64,000 bases of DNA from Bacillus shivajii (GCF_020519665.1 NZ_CP084703.1:3534001-3598000); one strand, 5' to 3'; counted from the stretch's first letter, positions 1-12,217 are shown. Made by a program: numbers and translations. Notes: generated from the letters alone by a model not told the origin.

Positions 1-328
1 TTCTCTTCGTTTCTTCCTTTGACTTCCCACCAAGTTGCCCTGAATACATTAAGTATTCTTCACCCGTCATCCAGCCGTAAAACTTTGGGTATTGTGGTAA
101 ATAGCCTATATACTTGCGTCGATCCCCTTGGTAGCGAGGATCAAACGTAATGGCTCCTTCTGTTGGTTGCATAAGACCCGTTAGCATGTTTAATGTCGTT
201 GATTTTCCCGCTCCATTTGGCCCTAATAGCGCAGTACAAACCCCTTCTTTTATTGTAAGGTTCATATTTTCAACAGCTGTTGTTCCTTTAAACGACTTTG
301 ATAATTGGTGAGTCTCAATTAAACTCAT
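1..328 (-). CDS. ABC-2 transporter ATP-binding protein, C-terminal part outside window (YxlF-like)
   Basis: Only the N-terminal 109 codons lie in the window. The translation begins MSLIETHQLSKSFKGTTAV and has a Walker A motif GPNGAGKST near residues 35-43 and a Q-loop region (YLPQYPKFYGWM) near residue 78. This is typical of the ATPase of ABC-2 type exporters. The ATG overlaps the stop codon of the upstream PLDc_N gene by one base (TAATG), so the two are translationally coupled. The pair resembles B. subtilis yxlE-yxlF, where yxlG encodes the permease. The family match is clear; the substrate is unknown. Confidence 0.88.
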   Translation of the reverse strand, partial: MSLIETHQLSKSFKGTTAVENMNLTIKEGVCTALLGPNGAGKSTTLNMLTGLMQPTEGAITFDPRYQGDRRKYIGYLPQYPKFYGWMTGEEYLMYSGQLGGKSKEETKR

Positions 329-543
329 TAGTCATTTCTCCTCCCGAAAATAAAGTACAGAATAGGTCCTAGGAGGTTGATAAAAACAATAATTAAAATC
401 CACACCCATTGGGGGCCACGCGTATTGTTATGTTTAAAACAATCAACAAGTGCTACTGCTGCTAAAATAAGTTGAATAACAAGAATCGGTGCAAGTAGCC
501 CCCACGGCACATTTGCTAATTCTTCTAAGAATCCTTCGTTCAT
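328..543 (-). CDS. Small membrane protein, PLDc_N domain (YxlE-like)
   Basis: A 71-residue protein with two hydrophobic segments (about residues 14-34 and 45-66) that ends in the PLDc_N signature around GPILYFIFGRRND. In B. subtilis the related YxlE is encoded with the YxlF/YxlG ABC transporter and counteracts sigma-Y. Here too the gene directly precedes an ABC ATPase, with a one-base stop/start overlap, which supports a role as an accessory membrane subunit. The start follows a plausible AGGAGA ribosome binding site. Family confidence is good; the specific role is inferred from context. Confidence 0.8.
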   Translation of the reverse strand: MNEGFLEELANVPWGLLAPILVIQLILAAVALVDCFKHNNTRGPQWVWILIIVFINLLGPILYFIFGRRND

Positions 544-640
544 CGTTTTCTCCTTTCATAGAAAAAGCTTTTTCTATATCATTAGCTGTAACACTTATAT
601 TTACGTATTCCTTCTATTATCGTTTCACCTTCTTCACAAA

Positions 641-695
641 TAAATGTTCACAAAATTGTTGGGGACCTGGTCCCCAACAATTTTGTGAACATTTA
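641..695. repeat. 55-bp near-perfect palindrome with GGGGACCTGGTCCCC core
   Basis: The arms of 27 bases are perfectly complementary around a single central base (668). The hairpin lies between two divergently transcribed genes, so it is not placed as a normal 3' terminator, and no T-run follows on either strand. Its CCTGG/CCAGG core recurs in hairpins at 15997-16029, 35771-35803 and 39731-39779. Confidence 0.85.
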
Positions 696-826
696 GGACA
701 TATTCTTCTAACGAATGATAAAAAATAAGTCTAAAGGATTCTTTCTTTTTACTTACTATATCGGTAAAATGGATAGTAATTGGCATTTTAGCTCCCATTT
801 ACCGTACGAATGAGGAAGGTATAACG

Positions 827-2086
827 ATGCGAACAATAATAGCAGTTTTTGCACTTTTCCTTTTATTTATGCCAGCATACGAAGCTATAAACATTGTCTA
901 TGACGAAACGAATGACGCTTTTCTCTCGATCGAAGACCACTCTTATCATCACCATGCCCAAAAAGTGCTCGACAGCCCATTTAAACTAAATGGAACAACA
1001 CCGAAAGAAGGTTTCTCTTCAGGAACGCTTGTTCAATATTTGTTCCGTGAAGTTGAAGGAGTGCTGCTTTCTAGACGTGTTGAACTGCAGCGCGAGCTTG
1101 GGGAGCACGTTTCCACTCAGGAGTTACAAGAAGGCGACTTACTGTTTTTCAAAGGAGAGAAAGGGTTATTCTCGGCTGTTTATTTAAATAATGACGAGTT
1201 CATTGTTGCCACTCGCCATGGTGTTGAGCTTAGGAGCCTCACTAGAAATAACTCATACAAAAAGAGGTTCCTTGAAGCAAGAAGGTTATCTGAAGAGGAA
1301 AAAAAGAGGCTTTCTCCTTCCACTTATAAAAACCATGACCATCCAGCAATAAGAGAAGCATTGCGCATGCTCCATCGTCCATATCTTTTAACTGGGGACA
1401 CCTTAGCCGCATTTGATTGCTCTTTTTTAGTGCAACATGCCTTTGAAGAATTGAATGTTCATCTGCCTCGCATAACTTACCAGCAATGGAAAGTAGGGAA
1501 AGAAATACCTTTAGACGACGCTAAACCAGGGGATGTTCTTTATTTTTCTGGTACATGGCAAGAAGGGATTTCCCACACCGGTATTTACTTAGGTGACAAC
1601 TATTTTATCCATGCTAGCGCTGAAGAAGGAGAAACAACCATCTCCTATTTAGGTGACGCATGGATGAAACATTTTACGGGCGTGAAGCGATTCGATCATA
1701 TACAGCTGAATGTAAACGACCCTATCATTGGTACGGCCTCAACACTACTGAACCTGCCATACACGAAAAATGGGGAAAAACCAGATCAAGGATTTAACTA
1801 TTCTGGACTTACGTACTACATCATGAAACAACATGACCGTAATTTCCCTCGTACTGCAAAAAAACAGTGGAAATATGGTGCCCCTGTAAAGCTTGGCGAA
1901 GAACAAACAGGAGATATTTTTTTCTTTGAATCAGACAAAGGTTATATACTACCAGCTCTTCACTTAGGAGATGGACAATTACTTGTCGTTCGAAAAGATG
2001 AAGGCGTATCAATCGTCGATCCACGGTTTAGTTACTATTGGTCATATGAACGATTAAAAGGCATTCGAACATATGAAAGGGATTAA
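827..2086 (+). CDS. Secreted protein with three tandem NlpC/P60-like domains, only the middle one with catalytic residues
   Basis: The 419-residue protein starts with a signal peptide (residues 1-20, hydrophobic, then a polar segment). The start is supported by GAGGAAGG 7 bases upstream. Three repeats of about 120 residues follow. The middle one (about 175-290) carries the NlpC/P60 cysteine in FDCSFLV (C198) and the histidines H250 (ISHTGIYL) and H262 (FIHAS), and so should be a cell-wall gamma-D-Glu-diamino acid peptidase or amidase. The first (about 40-150) has Ser65 in place of the Cys and lacks both His. The third (about 300-415) has Tyr325 there and also lacks both His. The degenerate copies may bind wall peptides. 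The exact substrate is unknown. Confidence 0.85.
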   Translation: MRTIIAVFALFLLFMPAYEAINIVYDETNDAFLSIEDHSYHHHAQKVLDSPFKLNGTTPKEGFSSGTLVQYLFREVEGVLLSRRVELQRELGEHVSTQELQEGDLLFFKGEKGLFSAVYLNNDEFIVATRHGVELRSLTRNNSYKKRFLEARRLSEEEKKRLSPSTYKNHDHPAIREALRMLHRPYLLTGDTLAAFDCSFLVQHAFEELNVHLPRITYQQWKVGKEIPLDDAKPGDVLYFSGTWQEGISHTGIYLGDNYFIHASAEEGETTISYLGDAWMKHFTGVKRFDHIQLNVNDPIIGTASTLLNLPYTKNGEKPDQGFNYSGLTYYIMKQHDRNFPRTAKKQWKYGAPVKLGEEQTGDIFFFESDKGYILPALHLGDGQLLVVRKDEGVSIVDPRFSYYWSYERLKGIRTYERD

Positions 2087-2209
2087 GTACTCCCTTTGAA
2101 GGAAACGTCTTTGAAAATATGAAACTAATTTTCACGAAACTTTTCTCCAATGGTAACGTAAATTTAAATGGGACTTAAATAAAGCTAAATGAATCTTGGA
2201 GGTAAACAC

Positions 2210-3049
2210 ATGAAAAAAAGTGTAATGCTAGTTGCTGCAGCCACGACAATGTTCTTGGCAGCATGTAATGATGAAGAAACAGTAAATGATGTCGAAAGTG
2301 TATTGAATGACTCTATTGAAGCAATGGAAGGCTTAACAAGCTATTCTATGAATATGGATTCAACACAAAGTATGGTCATTGATGAAAACGAAGCAATGGA
2401 TTTTGATACAATGATCGAAATGGATTTACTTTTAGAGCCATTAACATTCTTTCAGAAAACAAGTCTAGATCTCGGTGACATGGGGATGGGAATGGATATG
2501 TCATTCGAATATGACTCTTACTTCTCTGAGGAAGACGGCTTTTTCATTGAGGATCCTTTCGTAGGAGAGTGGGCAAAATTCCCTGAATCATTAATGGATG
2601 AATTCTTAAGCTTAACAGATGCACAATTAAGTCCTGAAGAACAAATAAAGCCATTTAAAGATCACATTTCAGAACTAAGCCTAGAAGAAACAGACGGTCA
2701 TTATGTCATTCGTTTAAAAGGCGAAGGTGCTGATATGGAGACATTCGCTGAACAAATTGGCGGCATGGCTGGAGAAGGACTCGATGAGATGTTCCATGAC
2801 ATTTGGTCCGATATTGAGATTCATCAGTTAGAGTATGAAATCTTTATCGATAAAGAAACGAATTACCAAACTGAAGCGAACATTCACATGGAGCTGACCA
2901 TGGAAATTGAAGGTGAGTCGATGACAATGGAACAAACATCACACCTTACTTTAAGTCGGTTCAATGAATTAAATGATTTACAAGTCCCTGAAGAAGTCAT
3001 GAATAATGCTCAAGAAATGACAGAAGAAGACTTTTTAGGTGGCTTTTAA
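2210..3049 (+). CDS. Lipoprotein, DUF6612-like
   Basis: The start is set at 2210 because GGAGG at 2198-2202 lies inside the longer reading frame that begins at 2189. The 279-residue product has a lipoprotein signal peptide with lipobox LAAC (Cys about 19), then a very acidic, Met-rich body (DMGMGMDMSFEY). It resembles the DUF6612 lipoproteins of Bacillaceae, which have a LolA/LppX-like fold and unknown ligands. The strong acidity fits an extracytoplasmic protein of an alkaliphile or halophile. It is followed by a clear terminator and is monocistronic. Confidence 0.8.
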   Translation: MKKSVMLVAAATTMFLAACNDEETVNDVESVLNDSIEAMEGLTSYSMNMDSTQSMVIDENEAMDFDTMIEMDLLLEPLTFFQKTSLDLGDMGMGMDMSFEYDSYFSEEDGFFIEDPFVGEWAKFPESLMDEFLSLTDAQLSPEEQIKPFKDHISELSLEETDGHYVIRLKGEGADMETFAEQIGGMAGEGLDEMFHDIWSDIEIHQLEYEIFIDKETNYQTEANIHMELTMEIEGESMTMEQTSHLTLSRFNELNDLQVPEEVMNNAQEMTEEDFLGGF

Positions 3050-3060
3050 GTAAATGTACA

Positions 3061-3098
3061 AAAGGTGTTTCTGGAATTTATCCGGAAACACCTTTTTC
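3061..3098. terminator. Bidirectional terminator between the lipoprotein gene and the serpin gene
   Basis: A 15-bp stem (3061-3075 with 3081-3095, one G-T pair) has a 5-base loop and is followed by TTTTT on the plus strand. On the minus strand the stem is followed by a weaker T-rich stretch, so it may end both convergent genes. Confidence 0.85.
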
Positions 3099-3111
3099 AT
3101 CTTAAGTTATT

Positions 3112-4248
3112 TCATCCTTGGTTTCTTGGGTTTGCAACATATCCTACAAAATGTACCGTTTCATTTGTGCAGTCACATATTCGAAAAAGAAATGGATGGT
3201 TAAATGCTAAGTTAAATACTTCTTGTTCACCTCCTCCTCTTACTTCTACAGAAGTTACTGCCGCAGCTTCTGTTCCTTCCTCATTAAGTTCAATAAACGC
3301 TTTCGATTTCACTTCATTAATATAAAGGTTCGGTGGTATAGATGCAATGCCAGAAAAGTCTGCTTCTGATGGATCAAATGCTTTCTTCACCCCAAGATCT
3401 ATTAACATATCCTTCAACTGATGCTCTACCGCGATTGAAAACTTCGGAACTTTTATTACCCCATAGCTCTCTTCATTTGGTACTTCCCACTTTACATCTT
3501 TATTGGATATCTCTTTTATTATGTCACGCAACTTCTCTTTCTCCCGAGGAAGTAGTAAATCCATACAAAAACTACGCTGATCCCCATAAAAAAGACGGAC
3601 AGTCTCATATTTTTCCGTCTTTTTATACATGATGTAATCTCTTTTAAGCATAAAAGGAATTTCAACACTTATACCTTCACTTGTTGTAAACCGTTCTGTT
3701 GATGTGAGATCACGGTCAAACGGTTTGCTCCACTCTCCATAGAAATACACAGCATTTAGTAAAAGCATCAGCGTACTTTCATCAATTGTATCTACCATAT
3801 CTCTTATTTTCCCAGCAGTTTGCTCCCTCACCCAATTATTAATCGATTCCTTCGTTGTTAAATAATCAATTTTTGCTTCAAATTGTTTCTCAAGTATCTG
3901 TTTAAACCCTTGAAAAAATTCATTTTCTTCTCTCATCCATAATGAATTTGCTACAGTAACTTCAATCGTTTCTTCATTCTTTAACCTTTTATGATAGTCT
4001 TTATAAAACTGAAAGATTTCCTCTTCCTTAATTTTAATTAACCCTATAGTTTCTAGAAGCTCATTTTTCGTTTCTCCCTTTGTACCAACTAACGTCATCA
4101 TTAGTGCTTCAATCAAACTATAAGGACTAATTAATACATTATCTTTTTTTTCAAACAATTTATAAAGGAACTGACTACTGATTTGATTGATACGTTTTGG
4201 AAATTCACACTGAAAATGACCATCACATTCTCTTTTTTCTTCTGACAT
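3112..4248 (-). CDS. Serpin-family serine protease inhibitor
   Basis: The start is set at 4248 because GGGAAGAGGTGGG lies about 10 bases upstream; an in-frame ATG at 4272 has no ribosome binding site. The 378-residue protein shows the serpin fold signatures: VLISPYSLIEALMMTLVGTKG near the N-terminus, LLLNAVYFYGEW in the middle, the hinge EEGTEAAAVTS before the reactive loop, and FNHPFLFRI plus HFVGYVANP at the end. The small Ala/Thr hinge suggests a true inhibitor. The loop (VEVRGGGEQEV) is two residues longer than alpha-1-antitrypsin by my alignment, so P1 is uncertain, with Arg or a Gly as candidates. There is no signal peptide, so the target should be cytoplasmic or released on lysis. Serpins are sporadic in bacteria. 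Confidence 0.9.
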   Translation of the reverse strand: MSEEKRECDGHFQCEFPKRINQISSQFLYKLFEKKDNVLISPYSLIEALMMTLVGTKGETKNELLETIGLIKIKEEEIFQFYKDYHKRLKNEETIEVTVANSLWMREENEFFQGFKQILEKQFEAKIDYLTTKESINNWVREQTAGKIRDMVDTIDESTLMLLLNAVYFYGEWSKPFDRDLTSTERFTTSEGISVEIPFMLKRDYIMYKKTEKYETVRLFYGDQRSFCMDLLLPREKEKLRDIIKEISNKDVKWEVPNEESYGVIKVPKFSIAVEHQLKDMLIDLGVKKAFDPSEADFSGIASIPPNLYINEVKSKAFIELNEEGTEAAAVTSVEVRGGGEQEVFNLAFNHPFLFRICDCTNETVHFVGYVANPRNQG

Positions 4249-4320
4249 ATTGAATATCCCACCTCTTCCCATAAATCAAAGCCACTATTAATAAATATGA
4301 TATTCAGCGTTCCTAATGCT

Positions 4321-4357
4321 TAAAAGAAAACCCCCTTATGACCTTAGTCAAAAGGGG
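4321..4357 (-). terminator. Rho-independent terminator on the minus strand
   Basis: The stem CCCCCTT/AAGGGGG (4331-4337 with about 4351-4357) is followed on the minus strand by TTTTCTTTT. It lies just downstream of the remnant at 4366-4460, which it presumably once served. Confidence 0.6.
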
Positions 4358-4365
4358 GAAGCGTT

Positions 4366-4460
4366 TTATGATAAATGAAGAACGGTTACTTTTTCATTCA
4401 TCATTGATTCAATACTACGGCCAACACTTTTAATACCTTGACCTGACTCTTCACACCTAG
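4366..4460 (-). pseudogene. Possible 3' remnant of a decayed gene
   Basis: An open frame without a start codon ends CEESGQGIKSVGRSIESMMN followed by about nine more residues and TAA at 4366-4368. It is closed upstream by an in-frame TGA. The residue composition looks protein-like, and a terminator follows directly. I do not recognise the family. It could also be chance. Confidence 0.3.
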
Positions 4461-4718
4461 AAAAGGAAAGTGATCACTCCCCGAGACGTAACGATTAAAA
4501 CATGTGAATACTCTTAAACAATTCATAGAAATACAGAAAATATAAAATGGCATGTGTGTAAATATGACTAACAGAAGAATGTATAAAGAAAGAGTTAAAG
4601 GAAAAAATTGAACTTTAAAAAAATTGGATCGATATATGTAGAAGATTATTAATAGGAGGGGTTAAAAGTACTTGAAATATATGGTGATCAATTAGAAGGA
4701 TTACTACATTTTTAGACA

Positions 4719-4747
4719 AAATAAAAAGACCTGTTCAATACAAGTCT
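4719..4747 (-). terminator. Terminator of the rRNA-tRNA operon
   Basis: Minus-strand stem AGACTTGT/ACAGGTCT (4740-4747 with 4727-4734, one G-T pair) with a 5-base loop and a TTTTTATTTT tail, located 9 bases after the last tRNA (Lys). Confidence 0.8.
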
Positions 4748-4755
4748 AAAAAAAA

Positions 4756-4831
4756 TGGTGAGCCATGAAGGACTCGAACCTTCGACCCTCTGATTAAAAG
4801 TCAGATGCTCTACCAACTGAGCTAATGGCTC
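4756..4831 (-). tRNA. tRNA-Lys (anticodon UUU)
   Basis: 76 bases including an encoded CCA. The cloverleaf has anticodon loop CTTTTAA. It is the last gene of the tRNA cluster. Seventeen bases of its 5' end are repeated twice further upstream (see the 161-bp tandem repeat). Confidence 0.97.
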
Positions 4832-5165
4832 GCAGTATTTGCGATGATGTTATCTCATCAAGCTTACGGACGATGTAACACTTCGTTGTCGTACCTGTTT
4901 CTTCCTCTGCTAGCTTGTCTTCGATGCCTAATGCGTCGAAACAACTCGCAGCGGTTTCGTGATGTAAATGCTCGTAACTGAGCTAATGGCTCGCAGTGTT
5001 TGCGATGATGATATCTCATGAAGCTTACGGACGATGTAACACTTCGTTGTCGTACCTGTTTCTTCCTCTGCTAGCTTGTCTTCGATGCCTAATGCGTCGA
5101 AACAACTCGCAGCGGTTTCGTGATGTAAATGCTCGTAACTGAGCTAATGGCTCGCAGTATTTGCG
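4815..5165. repeat. 161-bp tandem repeat that carries the 5' end of tRNA-Lys
   Basis: Copies begin at 4815, 4976 and 5137, giving two full units and a partial third of about 28 bases. Each start contains the minus-strand 5' end of tRNA-Lys (4815-4831 in the real gene). The rest of the unit is intergenic sequence with a dispersed module, TGTTTC (4896-4901, 5057-5062) paired with GAAACA (4938-4943, 5099-5104). The copies are nearly identical, so the duplication is recent. Confidence 0.9.
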
Positions 5166-5204
5166 TTGATGTTTCTTCTAATCTATTCTATTTATTAATG
5201 AAAA

Positions 5205-5279
5205 TGGTGACCCGTAGGGGATTCGAACCCCTGTTACCGCCGTGAAAGGGCGGTGTCTTAACCACTTGACCAACGGGCC
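5205..5279 (-). tRNA. tRNA-Glu (anticodon UUC)
   Basis: 75 bases including CCA. The anticodon stem-loop is CCGCCCTTTCACGGCGG and the T-loop is GGTTCGAATCC. Confidence 0.97.
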
Positions 5280-5299
5280 TTTTTACAATTTAATAATAA

Positions 5300-5390
5300 T
5301 GGCGGAGAAGGAGGGATTTGAACCCTCGCGCCGCTTACACGACCTACACCCTTAGCAGGGGCGCCCCTTCAGCCACTTGGGTACTTCTCC
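5300..5390 (-). tRNA. tRNA-Ser (anticodon GCU)
   Basis: 91 bases including CCA, with the long variable arm of a class II tRNA and anticodon loop CTGCTAA. Confidence 0.97.
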
Positions 5391-5397
5391 ATAAAAA

Positions 5398-5472
5398 TGG
5401 CTCCACAGGTAGGACTCGAACCTACGACCGATCGGTTAACAGCCGATTGCTCTACCACTGAGCTACTGTGGA
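5398..5472 (-). tRNA. tRNA-Asn (anticodon GUU)
   Basis: 75 bases including CCA, with anticodon loop CTGTTAA and acceptor stem TCCACAG/CTGTGGA. Confidence 0.97.
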
Positions 5473-5473
5473 A

Positions 5474-5550
<77 letters not shown>

Positions 5551-5561
5551 ATTTAAAAAAA

Positions 5562-5635
5562 TGGAGCGAGTGATGAGAATCGAACTCACGACATCAGCTT
5601 GGAAGGCTGAGGTTTTACCACTAAACTACACCCGC
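5562..5635 (-). tRNA. tRNA-Gly (anticodon UCC)
   Basis: 74 bases including CCA, with anticodon loop CTTCCAA. About 30 bases of its 5' end are duplicated at 5851-5880. Confidence 0.97.
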
Positions 5636-5888
5636 ATATAATTTTGTTAAGACTTCAATTGCTTACCACGCTCTACCATGTCTCTTCCTCTACTAGCTAA
5701 GCTATCGTAGCTGTTTCCGTCGAGACAACTCCAAGAGTTTGTAAACACTGAATATTGAACGTTGCTTCTTCCTCTTCAAGTTTCGCTTCGGAGAATTATC
5801 CGTCGAAGCAGCACGCTGCAACTTCAATGATGTATTGCTTTGCGGCTGGAGGTTTTACCACTAAACTACACCCGCATATTTTAAAAAA
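5636..5888. repeat. tRNA spacer with two dispersed modules and a duplicated tRNA-Gly 5' fragment
   Basis: The spacer holds two copies of the dispersed module: TGTCTC 5679-5684 with GAGACA 5722-5727, and TGCTTC 5763-5768 with GAAGCA 5805-5810. It ends with about 30 bases (5851-5880) that repeat the 5' end of tRNA-Gly(UCC) and its flank (5611-5640), a period of 240. The fragment cannot form a tRNA. Confidence 0.85.
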
Positions 5889-5965
5889 TGGCGCGCCCGA
5901 GAGGAGTCGAACCCCTAACCTTTTGATCCGTAGTCAAACGCTCTATCCAATTGAGCTACGGGCGC
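5889..5965 (-). tRNA. tRNA-Arg (anticodon ACG)
   Basis: 77 bases including CCA, with anticodon loop CTACGGA. The first anticodon base is probably modified to inosine, as in other bacteria. Confidence 0.97.
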
Positions 5966-5968
5966 TTA

Positions 5969-6043
5969 TGGAGCGGAAGACGAGATTCGAACTCGCGACC
6001 CCCACCTTGGCAAGGTGGTGTTCTACCACTGAACTACTTCCGC
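5969..6043 (-). tRNA. tRNA-Gly (anticodon GCC)
   Basis: 75 bases including CCA, with anticodon loop TTGCCAA. It is the second glycine isoacceptor of the cluster. Confidence 0.97.
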
Positions 6044-6048
6044 ATAAA

Positions 6049-6123
6049 TGGCAGGGCTAGCAGGATTCGAACCTGCGAATCACGGAATCAAAATCCGATG
6101 CCTTACCGCTTGGCTATAGCCCT
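6049..6123 (-). tRNA. tRNA-Gln (anticodon UUG)
   Basis: 75 bases including CCA. The acceptor stem AGGGCTA/TAGCCCT places the 5' end at 6123, and the anticodon loop is TTTTGAT. Confidence 0.96.
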
Positions 6124-6136
6124 TTAAAATATTATA

Positions 6137-6213
6137 TGGGGCGGCTGATGGGAATCGAACCCACGAATGCCGGAATCACAATCCGGTGCGTTAACCACTT
6201 CGCCACAACCGCC
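6137..6213 (-). tRNA. tRNA-His (anticodon GUG)
   Basis: 77 bases counting the extra 5' G (G-1) opposite C73 that is typical of tRNA-His. The anticodon loop is TTGTGAT, and CCA is encoded. Confidence 0.96.
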
Positions 6214-6228
6214 ACAAGATTTTAAATT

Positions 6229-6302
6229 TGGCAGGGGTAGTAGGAATCGAACCCACATCAAAGGTTTTGGAGACCTTCGTTTTACCATTAAACTATACCC
6301 CT
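6229..6302 (-). tRNA. tRNA-Trp (anticodon CCA)
   Basis: 74 bases including the 3' CCA, with anticodon loop CTCCAAA and acceptor stem AGGGGTA/TACCCCT. Confidence 0.96.
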
Positions 6303-6308
6303 ATAAGA

Positions 6309-6393
6309 TGGTGGAGGGGGAGAGATTCGAACTCCCGAACCCTGAGGGAGCGGATTTACAGTCCGCCGCGTTTAGCCACTTCGCTACCCCTCC
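6309..6393 (-). tRNA. tRNA-Tyr (anticodon GUA)
   Basis: 85 bases including CCA, with a long variable arm and anticodon loop CTGTAAA. Confidence 0.96.
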
Positions 6394-6565
6394 ACGTTTT
6401 TCTTGACGATAAACTGCGAATCTCTTCGTCAGCTACGTTCGACTCCATTTATCACGTACAGAAGTACGCTCAAACGTCATCTCACTTGCTTCCTTGACCT
6501 TCTTGTTTCTCGTCAAGAAAACAATTTTTTATACTGCGAATCTCTTCGTCAGCTACTAATTTAAA
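6394..6565. repeat. Hairpin-forming spacer with a direct repeat, shared with the 16S-23S spacer
   Basis: A 12-bp inverted repeat (6398-6409 with 6510-6521) encloses about 100 bases. A 24-base direct repeat flanks and overlaps it (6413-6436 and 6533-6556, period 120). The inner sequence (TCACGTA, TACGCTCA, CTTGCTTCCTTGA) matches motifs in the rRNA spacer at 10098-10205 and 10372-10490. It may act in precursor processing. Confidence 0.75.
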
Positions 6566-6641
6566 TGGCGGTCCCGACGGGAATCGAACCCGCGATCTCC
6601 TGCGTGACAGGCAGGCATGTTAACCGCTACACCACGGGACC
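6566..6641 (-). tRNA. tRNA-Asp (anticodon GUC)
   Basis: 76 bases including CCA, with anticodon loop CTGTCAC and acceptor stem GGTCCCG/CGGGACC. Confidence 0.97.
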
Positions 6642-6650
6642 AGGTAAATA

Positions 6651-6743
6651 TGGCGGAGGAGGAGGGATTCGAACCCCCGCGGGCCGTGAAGCCCCTGTCG
6701 GTTTTCAAGACCGATCCCTTCAGCCGGACTTGGGTACTCCTCC
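6651..6743 (-). tRNA. tRNA-Ser (anticodon UGA)
   Basis: 93 bases including CCA, a class II tRNA with a long variable arm and anticodon loop CTTGAAA. Confidence 0.97.
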
Positions 6744-6752
6744 GTATAATAT

Positions 6753-6829
6753 TGGTAGCGGCGGAGGGAGTCGAACCCACGACCTCACGGGTATGAACCG
6801 TACGCTCTAGCCAGCTGAGCTACACCGCC
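6753..6829 (-). tRNA. tRNA-Met, elongator (anticodon CAU)
   Basis: 77 bases including CCA. The acceptor stem GGCGGTG is that of the elongator Met tRNA of bacilli and not the initiator form (CGCGGGG). An Ile2 (lysidine) identity is less likely from the body sequence. Confidence 0.92.
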
Positions 6830-6864
6830 ACAATATAAAAACAAAAATAATGATAAAAATCAAT

Positions 6865-6940
6865 TGGTGGAGCCTAGCGGGATCGAACCGCTGACCTCCT
6901 GCGTGCAAAGCAGGCGCTCTCCCAGCTGAGCTAAGGCCCC
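6865..6940 (-). tRNA. tRNA-Ala (anticodon UGC)
   Basis: 76 bases including CCA, with anticodon loop TTTGCAC. It is the first tRNA after the 5S gene, 10 bases downstream of it. Confidence 0.97.
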
Positions 6941-6950
6941 ATATAAAAAG

Positions 6951-7066
<116 letters not shown>

Positions 7067-7148
7067 CTTATGAAATTGAGAAGTATTGTACTCTCAAAAC
7101 TAGATAACATTTGACTGATGACCTTCGGTCTGAAGGTTAATGTAATAC

Positions 7149-10085
<2,937 letters not shown>

Positions 10086-10564
10086 ACTTTGCGGCAGATA
10101 ACCATCGGATTTCTGCGTCAGCTGCGATCTTCGAGATCCTCACGTACATGTTGTACGCTGTGGCCTCTCATCACTTGCTTCCTTGAACTCCTCGGTTCTC
10201 TTTGCAAACCAATATCATAATTGGTTTTACCACGTATGGCGTCATATTAACCTTCTAAGACACTCGGTTGTACTCTGTCGAATCCATTACTGAATTCGTT
10301 TCAAACAACCGGTGAAGATCAATCAGTCTTAATCTGTTATCTAGTTTTCAAAGAACAATTTGCTACAGATGATCGTCGCTCTTCTTCGTCAGCTTCGTCT
10401 CTCGCTCTTGTCACGTATCCTTTAAACATACGCTCAATCGCTCGAATCCTTGCTTCCTTGAATAGCTTGATCCTCTTTGCAAAGTTATTTATTTGAGAGT
10501 ATAACCTCTCAAAACTAAACAAAAAGCGCAAACGATCGATAAAGTAATGAGCTAATAGCTCCTT
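10086..10564 (-). other. 16S-23S internal transcribed spacer without tRNA genes
   Basis: It holds no tRNA. A boxA-like sequence (TTCTTTGAAAACTAGATAAC, minus strand, about 10336-10357) lies upstream of 23S. Two related segments (10098-10205 and 10372-10490) share TCGTCAGCT, TCACGTA, TACGCT and CTTGCTTCCTTGAA and end at CTTTGCAAA. They resemble the tRNA spacer 6394-6565. A 6-bp hairpin ACCAAT/ATTGGT lies near 10208-10225. These are probably precursor processing and antitermination signals. Confidence 0.8.
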
Positions 10565-12119
<1,555 letters not shown>

Positions 12120-12199
12120 AAAGTGAGTTTGATGTCTCTGACATCATAAAAAAATTTCATTGACGGGATATTTTCATATCCCATTTCGCTTGGCTTTTT

Positions 12200-12217
12200 G
12201 TTTAGTTTTCAAAGGTC
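12200..12217 (-). promoter_or_regulatory. boxA-type antitermination signal in the rrn leader
   Basis: The minus strand reads ACCTTTGAAAACTAAAC, close to the B. subtilis rrn boxA region (CTTTGAAAACTGAAC). It lies between promoter P2 and the 16S gene. Confidence 0.7.

Larger units (their letters stand above)
4249..4718. other. Gene-poor gap between the serpin gene and the rrn/tRNA operon terminator
   Basis: It contains a hairpin, a possible gene remnant (both listed separately) and AT-rich sequence. Short open stretches such as 4662-4715 are under 20 codons and are not called. The divergent promoter of the serpin gene must lie at its left edge, but I see no strong match. Confidence 0.6.

Noticed and set aside
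5755-6810. Open frames with repeated peptides such as RDSNSRTLR
   Set aside because: They run across tRNA genes; the peptides are translations of conserved T-loops.
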